From Pelotomaculum_B sp041645005 (lineage in GTDB: Bacteria; Bacillota; Desulfotomaculia; Desulfotomaculales; Pelotomaculaceae): DNA of 11,039 nucleotides. A program made the translations under genes and the position numbers. The stretch lies in NCBI GenBank assembly GCA_041645005.1, contig JBAZQW010000058.1, positions 1 through 11,039 of the forward strand, read 5' to 3'. Below the pieces are notes generated by a model. That model worked only from the letters and a program-made list of their open reading frames with translations. It searched no databases and was not told the DNA's origin. Below are positions 6,347 through 11,039 of this stretch, piece by piece. Each line of letters starts with the position of its first letter. Within the stretch, counting starts at the first letter, position 1.

Positions 6347-6364
6347 GTGCGATTTCAATCGCAC
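6347..6364. repeat. Short perfect hairpin between the inhibitor gene and tatA
   Basis: GTGCGAT (6347-6353) and ATCGCAC (6358-6364) form a 7-bp stem with a TTCA loop, ten bases after the stop. There is no T-run on either strand, so it is at best a weak terminator or a binding site. Confidence 0.4.
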
Positions 6365-6430
6365 AAACTACAAGAGAAAAGACAAGAGAATTAAATTTGT
6401 CAACAAGGTTAGCGGGGTATAAATAAATAA

Positions 6431-6458
6431 TTGCGTTTACAGGTTAATCTGGTATAAT
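6431..6458 (+). promoter_or_regulatory. Promoter of tatA
   Basis: A perfect TATAAT box (6453-6458) is preceded by TTGCGT (6431-6436) at 16 bases, a partial -35 match. It lies 30 bases upstream of the tatA start codon, with AAAGGGGGG in between. Confidence 0.6.
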
Positions 6459-6488
6459 CATCGTAAGACCTTTAAAGGGGGGACAAGC

Positions 6489-6695
6489 ATGTTTTCAGGA
6501 GCATTTCAGCCCTTGCATCTGATTCTTATACTGGTAGTGGTTTTAATCCTTTTCGGACCCGGCAAGCTGCCCGATGTCGGCAAGGCCATAGGCAAGACTA
6601 TACGTGAATTTAAGCGTTCCACGCAGGCTGATATTGAAGAGCAGGAAGAAGTAAAGGCAAAGGACCAGGTGGCCAAGGCCCAGACCCAGAAATAA
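6489..6695 (+). CDS. tatA: Sec-independent protein translocase subunit TatA/E
   Basis: A protein of 68 residues, a normal length for Gram-positive TatA. ATG 6489 follows AAAGGGGGG at about six bases. One membrane helix (~residues 8-22, HLILILVVVLILF) is followed by the hallmark FGPGKLP hinge and an amphipathic helix (DVGKAIGKTIREFKRS), then a charged Lys/Glu/Gln-rich tail. TatA oligomers form the pore that exports folded proteins with twin-arginine signals. No tatC is in the window, so its partner must be elsewhere. The gene has its own promoter and terminator. The very short N-terminus and FGPGKLP favour TatA over TatB. Confidence 0.92.
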   Translation: MFSGAFQPLHLILILVVVLILFGPGKLPDVGKAIGKTIREFKRSTQADIEEQEEVKAKDQVAKAQTQK

Positions 6696-6746
6696 GCAAG
6701 TAGAAAATATGAGTCAAAAGATTAATCTAATGACTATTTAAAACAG

Positions 6747-6770
6747 CTCGCCGTTTTTTGGCGGGTTTTT
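6747..6770 (+). terminator. Rho-independent terminator of tatA
   Basis: CTCGCC (6747-6752) pairs with GGCGGG (6760-6765), with one G-T pair, across a GTTTTTT loop, followed by TTTTT. Its right arm overlaps a possible promoter (TTGGCG, 6758-6763) of the next unit. Confidence 0.75.
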
Positions 6771-6785
6771 GCTTTTGCATATAAA
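6758..6785 (+). promoter_or_regulatory. Possible promoter overlapping the tatA terminator
   Basis: TTGGCG (6758-6763) and TATAAA (6780-6785) are 16 bases apart. The -10 box touches the ATG at 6786, so transcription would begin near 6792, after that ATG. If it is real, the next ORF must use a later start. Confidence 0.35.
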
Positions 6786-7157
6786 ATGTTATTGGGCCAG
6801 CTTGGTCAGGTCCTCTACCCGGTAAGGCTCAACCAGGTAGCGTCAGTCGGACCGAGGGTTCCGAGATTATCCAGCTTTTTGGCCGGGGGTGCGTCTGAAG
6901 GGTATGGCTACAGTCTGAAGCGCAGCAGCGCTTTGTTTGGTGACGATGCGCCGGAGTACCTGGATAAAGTGGAAACTTTGAACATTTTCGGCATCCGGGC
7001 CGATTACATGCGTCAGTTCAAGGAATATCTGGAGGAAGAGTGGCTGCCCAAGGATGATGACTGGCAGGATTTTGTCTTTAACCTTTTATTTGCAGGAAAT
7101 TATCATGATCTAATAGAAGTGTACGCCATAATCATCATGAAAGATGTGATGGAGTGA
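6786..7157 (+). CDS. Unrecognised 123-aa protein preceding the diguanylate cyclase
   Basis: ATG 6786 to TGA 7155-7157. I do not recognise the family. The C-terminal two thirds look like real soluble protein: acidic, with aromatic residues (DKVETLNIFGIRADYMRQF, EEEWLPKDDDW, FNLLFAGNY) and no signal peptide or membrane segment. The N-terminal ~40 residues are less convincing. No ribosome binding site precedes ATG 6786, the tatA terminator lies 16 bases upstream, and no better-placed in-frame ATG or GTG was found. It may be a shortened gene with lost 5' sequence, or the 5' third may be untranslated leader. The stop lies seven bases before the start of the GGDEF gene, so the two are probably co-transcribed and translationally close. 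That suggests, but does not show, a role in the same signalling unit. Confidence 0.5.
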   Translation: MLLGQLGQVLYPVRLNQVASVGPRVPRLSSFLAGGASEGYGYSLKRSSALFGDDAPEYLDKVETLNIFGIRADYMRQFKEYLEEEWLPKDDDWQDFVFNLLFAGNYHDLIEVYAIIIMKDVME

Positions 7158-7164
7158 TTGATGC

Positions 7165-9789
7165 ATGGGGAATTCTGTTAATGAGCAATTAAGGGCAACA
7201 AATGAAATACAGATGGGGGAAATTATTTTGCATAACAAACGTAACCAAAACCCATCGCTGCAGTTGTTACTATTGGCCCTAGCGTTAATTGTTTGTGTCT
7301 TTTTAGCCCTGGTTGTAAACGTCCATTATGGAATTGACATTGTATATACCCACTTATTTTATATACCGATTATCATGGCAGGAGTTTGGTATCATCGTTG
7401 GGCTTTGTTAATAGCTGGAGGACTGGGCGCGGTACACATTAGTTGCGATTATGTAATTAACCAAGGCCTGACAAGCAGCTCTTTGCTGAGGACGGGCATG
7501 TTTCTAGGAATTGCCTTGGTAGTAGGGCTGCTGAGCGAAAAGCGGGATTTGCTTTACCAGGAACTACAAAAAACCAACAATGCCATTAAAGAAACAGAAA
7601 TTAAGTATAAAACCGTAGCCGAGTTTGCTTATGATTGGGAAACGTGGGAAGATGAGACGGGTCAACTAAAGTACATTTCTCTTGCTTGTGAAAGAACCTC
7701 TGGTTATACAGTAAATGAATTTTCGGAAAATGAATCTCTCTTTGCTTCATTAATTTTAGAGGAGGATCAAGAGAGGTGGGCAAATCATAGACATGACATT
7801 GAATTTAATAAAGGAATACATTCTGAACAATTTCGAATAAGAAATAAAAATGGGAAGATTGTTTGGATAGAGCACACATGTAGACCAGTAATAGATAAAA
7901 ATGGTATTTATTTAGGTTATCGTGCTAATAATCGTGACATCACCGAACGCAAGCAGGCAGAAGAAGAAATTATAGAAAGTAAAAACTTCTTGGCGACCTT
8001 GCTGGAATCTATTCCAGCGCCGGTATTCTATAAGGACATTGATGGCCGATATTTAGGATTTAATCGGGCCTTCGAGGACTTCTTCGGTAAGACAAAGGAC
8101 GAGATGATCGGCAAGAGCGTTTTCGACATCAACCCAGTCAAATTGGCTAGAATCTACCATGCCAAGGATGTGGAGTTATTCGAACGACCGGGAACCCAGA
8201 CATATGAGACCCAGGTCATGGACGCGCGAGGCGTTTTGCATGATGTTGTCTTCTACAAAGCCACCATGGTCAACTTTCGTGGCAAAGCCACCGGGTTAAT
8301 CGGCACTGTGTTGGACATCACTGATCGTAAACAGGCAGAGGAACAGCTCCTAAAAAGCGAAGAAAGATACCGGACTGTCTTTGAAAATACCGGAACCGTA
8401 ATGTTAGTCATCGAGGAGGACATAACCATATCTCTGGCAAATACGGAGGCTGAAAAGCTCTTTGGCTATTCCAGAGAGGAATTGGAAGGCATGAAAAAAT
8501 GGTCAGAATTTATTACAAAAGAAGACTTGGAGAGAATAGAAGAACACCACCGCCTGCGGATAATAGATCCGGCTAGTGTGCCAACAGTTTATGAATTTAA
8601 TTTGATTAATAGACAAGGTGCTGTTAGGAACATCTCCATGCTTGTTGCCATAATCCCGGGAACAAAAAAGAGCGTGGTATCTCTTTTGGACGTCACCAAA
8701 CGCAAGGAGGCAGAAAGGAAGCTCCAGGAGGCCAATCAAAAATTGGCCATCTGGGTTAGCGAACTCGAAGAGAGAACCGCGGAGATGAGCCAGTTGAGCG
8801 AAATGGGTGAGCAGCTCCAAAGCTGTCAAAGCATTGAGGAGGCCTGTGCCATTAGCGCCCAGTATATCCAGAAGCTATTCCCTGCCAGTCAGGGCGCTTT
8901 ATATCTGATTAACCCTGCCAAGGATCTCGCCGAGGCGGTTGAAATGTGGGGTGATTCTACTTCCACCGAGAAGATGTTTATGCCATTGAATTGTTGGGCT
9001 ATACGGCGCGGCCGGCCACATCTGGTTGATGACTCCCACCCGGGACTGCTATGCGGACATATTACTGGCTCGCAAGCCGGCCAATATCTCTGTGTGCCGA
9101 TGATGGTCCACGGTGAAGCCATGGGAATACTGCACTTGAACCACACGGCGCCTGAGCAGGATCAACAGAAATCAACGGATAGAAGACTATACAGCGAGCA
9201 CGAAATCCAACTGGCCTTGGCGGTAGCCGATCAGATGGCCCTGGCCATAGGTAATCTGAGACTCCGGGAGACATTGCGCCAGCAGTCGATCCGGGATATT
9301 CTTACCGGCCTCTTCAACCGGCGCCATATGGAAGAATCCCTGGCAAGAGAGCTGCGCCGGGCGGAGAGGGAGAAAAAACCGGTAGGGGTGATCATGTTTG
9401 ACATCGACCATTTCAAGGATTTCAACGACCTCTTTGGGCACGACGGAGGGGATGCTTTGCTCCGTGAGCTGGGAGCATTCTTGAATACCCATACCCGAGG
9501 GGGCGATATCGTCTCCCGTTACGGTGGAGAGGAGTTCGTATCGGTGTTCCCGGGTGCTGCCCTGGAGGATACCAGGCTTCGGGCTGAGGAACTGCGCCAG
9601 GGAGTGAAAGAGCTCCTGGTATACCACCTGGGTAAACCACTTGGAAAGATTACCATCTCCTTTGGAGTCGCCGCCTTTCCTGAGCACGGCTTGACCAACG
9701 AGGAGATCTTGAAAAAAGCCGACACCGCCCTCTACCGCGCTAAAAGCGAAGGAAGAGACCGGGTGGTCGTTGCTTCAACTATTGGGTAG
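7165..9789 (+). CDS. Membrane diguanylate cyclase, TM-PAS-PAS-PAS-GAF-GGDEF
   Basis: A protein of 874 residues. ATG 7165 has GGAG ten bases upstream; TTG 7228 after GGGGGA is an alternative start. Residues ~32-123 form about four membrane helices, including the IDIVYTHLFYIPIIMAG pattern seen in many sensor proteins. Three PAS domains follow (~148-262, ~272-390, ~398-515), each closing with a D[IV]T[ED/K]RK-type signature. A short coiled coil leads to a GAF domain (~542-693). The C-terminal GGDEF domain (~706-874) has an intact active site RYGGEEF (GGEEF 787-791), metal-site FDIDHFK, and an RxxD inhibitory site (R778-D781) five residues before it. It should make cyclic di-GMP from two GTP, with product inhibition; no EAL domain is present. 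The ligand is unknown. The first PAS region is much more AT-rich than the rest. Confidence 0.93.
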   Translation: MGNSVNEQLRATNEIQMGEIILHNKRNQNPSLQLLLLALALIVCVFLALVVNVHYGIDIVYTHLFYIPIIMAGVWYHRWALLIAGGLGAVHISCDYVINQGLTSSSLLRTGMFLGIALVVGLLSEKRDLLYQELQKTNNAIKETEIKYKTVAEFAYDWETWEDETGQLKYISLACERTSGYTVNEFSENESLFASLILEEDQERWANHRHDIEFNKGIHSEQFRIRNKNGKIVWIEHTCRPVIDKNGIYLGYRANNRDITERKQAEEEIIESKNFLATLLESIPAPVFYKDIDGRYLGFNRAFEDFFGKTKDEMIGKSVFDINPVKLARIYHAKDVELFERPGTQTYETQVMDARGVLHDVVFYKATMVNFRGKATGLIGTVLDITDRKQAEEQLLKSEERYRTVFENTGTVMLVIEEDITISLANTEAEKLFGYSREELEGMKKWSEFITKEDLERIEEHHRLRIIDPASVPTVYEFNLINRQGAVRNISMLVAIIPGTKKSVVSLLDVTKRKEAERKLQEANQKLAIWVSELEERTAEMSQLSEMGEQLQSCQSIEEACAISAQYIQKLFPASQGALYLINPAKDLAEAVEMWGDSTSTEKMFMPLNCWAIRRGRPHLVDDSHPGLLCGHITGSQAGQYLCVPMMVHGEAMGILHLNHTAPEQDQQKSTDRRLYSEHEIQLALAVADQMALAIGNLRLRETLRQQSIRDILTGLFNRRHMEESLARELRRAEREKKPVGVIMFDIDHFKDFNDLFGHDGGDALLRELGAFLNTHTRGGDIVSRYGGEEFVSVFPGAALEDTRLRAEELRQGVKELLVYHLGKPLGKITISFGVAAFPEHGLTNEEILKKADTALYRAKSEGRDRVVVASTIG

Positions 9790-9796
9790 CAACGTT

Positions 9797-9842
9797 AGCG
9801 TCAAATAGCCCACCTTTTCCGCAAGGTGAGCTATTTGACGCT
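9797..9842. repeat. Long hairpin after the diguanylate cyclase gene
   Basis: AGCGTCAAATAGC (9797-9809) pairs with GCTATTTGACGCT (9830-9842). After one mismatch, CACCTT (9811-9816) pairs with AAGGTG (9823-9828) around TTCCGC. No T-run follows. It begins seven bases after the stop and may protect the 3' end or support the terminator just downstream. Confidence 0.65.
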
Positions 9843-9854
9843 TATACATGAACT

Positions 9855-9895
9855 GCCAGGGCGTTATATCTCACGCTCTGGCTTTTTGGTTTTTT
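9855..9895 (+). terminator. Rho-independent terminator of the GGDEF gene
   Basis: GCCAGGGCGT (9855-9864) and ACGCTCTGGC (9873-9882) form a 10-bp stem with one G-T pair, followed by TTTTTGGTTTTTT. It is the second of two tandem hairpins behind the gene. Confidence 0.85.
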
Positions 9896-10132
9896 GGGAG
9901 AAATAATCGAATGGATGTTTTGGTCATAGACATTGTTGCGTTGTAACTTGTATGGCGGTATCATAAAAAATTTGTAAAGATTTGGTTTATTTTTGGTAAT
10001 ATAGCAGGATTAGCCGTAAAATAGTCGAAAATTTTAACAGATTTAAAAATTCTTTATGGAAATGCCAAGAATTACAGGCAAGAAAAGGAGTGGAGAACAG
10101 TAAAACGATATGCAAGCATCTTTAGAGGTCTG
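9896..10132. other. AT-rich intergenic region with ribosome binding site but no clear start codon
   Basis: No ORF or RNA gene is recognisable. A weak promoter candidate is TTGTAA (9972-9977) with TAATAT (9997-10002), spacing 19. A strong AAAAGGAG (10083-10090) lies nine bases before GTA 10100, which would start a peptide with a good signal-peptide n-region (KRYASIFRGL) in frame with the next gene. GTA is not a normal start codon. Confidence 0.4.
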
Positions 10133-11039
10133 ATGTGTGGGTTGGGTGTGATGCTGATTTCACTCGTGTTATGTCTGAATGTGTCTGTAGCGGCCGAAAC
10201 GACACCGCCTCCACTGGAGTTTGTTGACAACCGGGACTCTGTGGTATACCGGGTGGACGACTTGATGAATATAGGGCTAAACGTCGGATTGGCCAACAAC
10301 ACAGACAAACCGCTGTCCGTGCTGGTCAGCCTGGTGGACCCGGTGTCGGACGCAGGTAATCGCCTTGAAATTGGTGCTTCGCATCTGGTATCGACGACTG
10401 TCGTGGAGGTGCCGGCAAGGTCCGTGACCACTGCCAGGCTCGGTGCGGAGGCCGGCAGCAAGGTGGAAGCAGGCAGGTATACCGCCTTACTGGTGGCCAG
10501 TGACGGCCAGGGTATATTAATCCGGAAAAAGGTGACTATCGTTCAAAGAGATCCAATCTGGCCAAGACCGACGCTATGCATCTTGTTTGGTGTATTCATC
10601 TCATACGTTTTGACCAAATTTAGAACCAGCTGGAAACCCGGCCATCTCATAGAGGTCCGCCGGATCAACCTTTACGAGAAAATCAAGGATGACTTCAATG
10701 GATTTGAAGCGGATCATTCCGAAAAGCCATATGTGGGCTTCAGCATTGTCAAGCGTGCCCACGAACTACTGGAAGACGTGAAGTTAGAGACTAAACAAGA
10801 TCAGTTGAAAGAAGCAGAGACCCATCTTCAAAAAGTCGAGGCATTATTTCAAAGCTTCCGGCAGTTTCGTGCCGACCAGGTGCTTGGACTTTACCGTGGT
10901 TATGAAAGACTTAAAAAGTTACTTAAAAGTGGTACGGAAACATACACTCCCCATCTAATGGGTCAAACCATTGCACTGCTTACGGGCTATGAGTTCCCAA
11001 GTGACGAACAGTTGAAAAAGAGGCAGTCCGATATGCTGA
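10133..11039 (+). CDS. Unrecognised single-span membrane protein (3'-partial)
   Basis: The frame is open to the end of the window (302 codons from ATG 10133). I do not recognise the family. From this start, residues 1-21 are a hydrophobic signal sequence ending SVAA, but without basic residues; the basic n-region lies upstream in the same frame (10100-10132). Residues ~25-140 look like an extracellular beta-sandwich of the Ig/CARDB kind, with alternating hydrophobic strands and a V-x-A-G-R-Y-T-A-x-L ending. Residues ~146-163 form one membrane helix, followed by positive charges (RTSWKPGH, KF). The rest is a charged, helical cytoplasmic part with coiled-coil character (ELLEDVKLETKQDQLKEAE and on). 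I infer a sensor or anchor with an outside domain and a helical inside domain. ATG 10133 has AGAGG four bases upstream, which is a poor spacing. Confidence 0.6.
   Translation, partial: MCGLGVMLISLVLCLNVSVAAETTPPPLEFVDNRDSVVYRVDDLMNIGLNVGLANNTDKPLSVLVSLVDPVSDAGNRLEIGASHLVSTTVVEVPARSVTTARLGAEAGSKVEAGRYTALLVASDGQGILIRKKVTIVQRDPIWPRPTLCILFGVFISYVLTKFRTSWKPGHLIEVRRINLYEKIKDDFNGFEADHSEKPYVGFSIVKRAHELLEDVKLETKQDQLKEAETHLQKVEALFQSFRQFRADQVLGLYRGYERLKKLLKSGTETYTPHLMGQTIALLTGYEFPSDEQLKKRQSDML

Noticed and set aside
6786..6930. Cyclic di-GMP riboswitch upstream of the diguanylate cyclase
   Set aside because: ACCAGGTAGCG looks faintly similar to part of the GEMM-I motif, but the conserved GGGCAAACC and GACGCAAAGCC segments are absent and the region reads as protein.
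9187..9687. 166-codon open frame on the minus strand
   Set aside because: It lies wholly opposite the GAF-GGDEF coding part of the diguanylate cyclase, lacks a ribosome binding site, and reads as a shadow of the high-GC gene.
10072..10461. 129-codon open frame on the minus strand
   Set aside because: It is antisense to the membrane-protein gene, whose own frame shows a signal sequence, beta domain and membrane helix.

Overview
The window looks like chromosomal DNA of a spore-forming, probably anaerobic, Gram-positive bacterium of the Clostridia. The Peptococcaceae / Desulfotomaculum-Pelotomaculum group is my best guess (inference). The reasons are strong AGGAGG-type ribosome binding sites, GTG starts, many rho-independent terminators, a LysM-glycosyl hydrolase 18 protein of the spore cell-wall type, and two secreted proteins carrying 'copper amine oxidase N-terminal-like' stalk repeats, which are abundant in that group. 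No tRNA, rRNA, CRISPR array, complete insertion sequence or prophage gene was seen.

Layout. 1-669: the 3' end of a secreted NlpC/P60-type cell-wall peptidase with C-terminal stalk repeats, closed by a terminator. 837-2111: an exported LysM + GH18 enzyme. 2130-2195: a perfect 66-bp palindrome, which ends a small minus-strand HNH-like gene (2159-2416) right after its last zinc-binding cysteine pair. 2540-4243 (minus): ilvD, a branched-chain amino-acid biosynthesis gene with its own terminator and probable promoter. 4417-4610: a very compact plus-strand unit made of a good SigA-type promoter, a 33-codon ORF and a terminator that overlaps the stop codon. 4669-5445: a metallo-beta-lactamase-fold hydrolase with its own promoter, followed by a 64-nt imperfect palindrome. 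5576-6337: a secreted chagasin-like protease inhibitor fused to stalk repeats. 6489-6695: tatA. 6786-7157: an unrecognised ORF directly in front of 7165-9789, a membrane diguanylate cyclase (TM-PAS-PAS-PAS-GAF-GGDEF). 10133-11039: the 5' part of an unrecognised single-span membrane protein that runs off the window.

The genes do not form one pathway. Most are separate transcription units with their own promoters and terminators, and the common theme is the cell envelope: wall hydrolases, a protease inhibitor, Tat export and membrane signalling. The most interesting item is the 33-aa peptide at 4481-4582. Its N-terminal half matches the YxxPxL...T leader spacing of lasso-peptide precursors, recognised by RRE (PqqD-like) domains, but its C-terminal half lacks the Asp/Glu a lasso ring needs and no maturation enzyme lies in the window. 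It is a candidate orphan RiPP precursor of unknown class. Second in interest is the palindromic element with the HNH-like gene it appears to have truncated.
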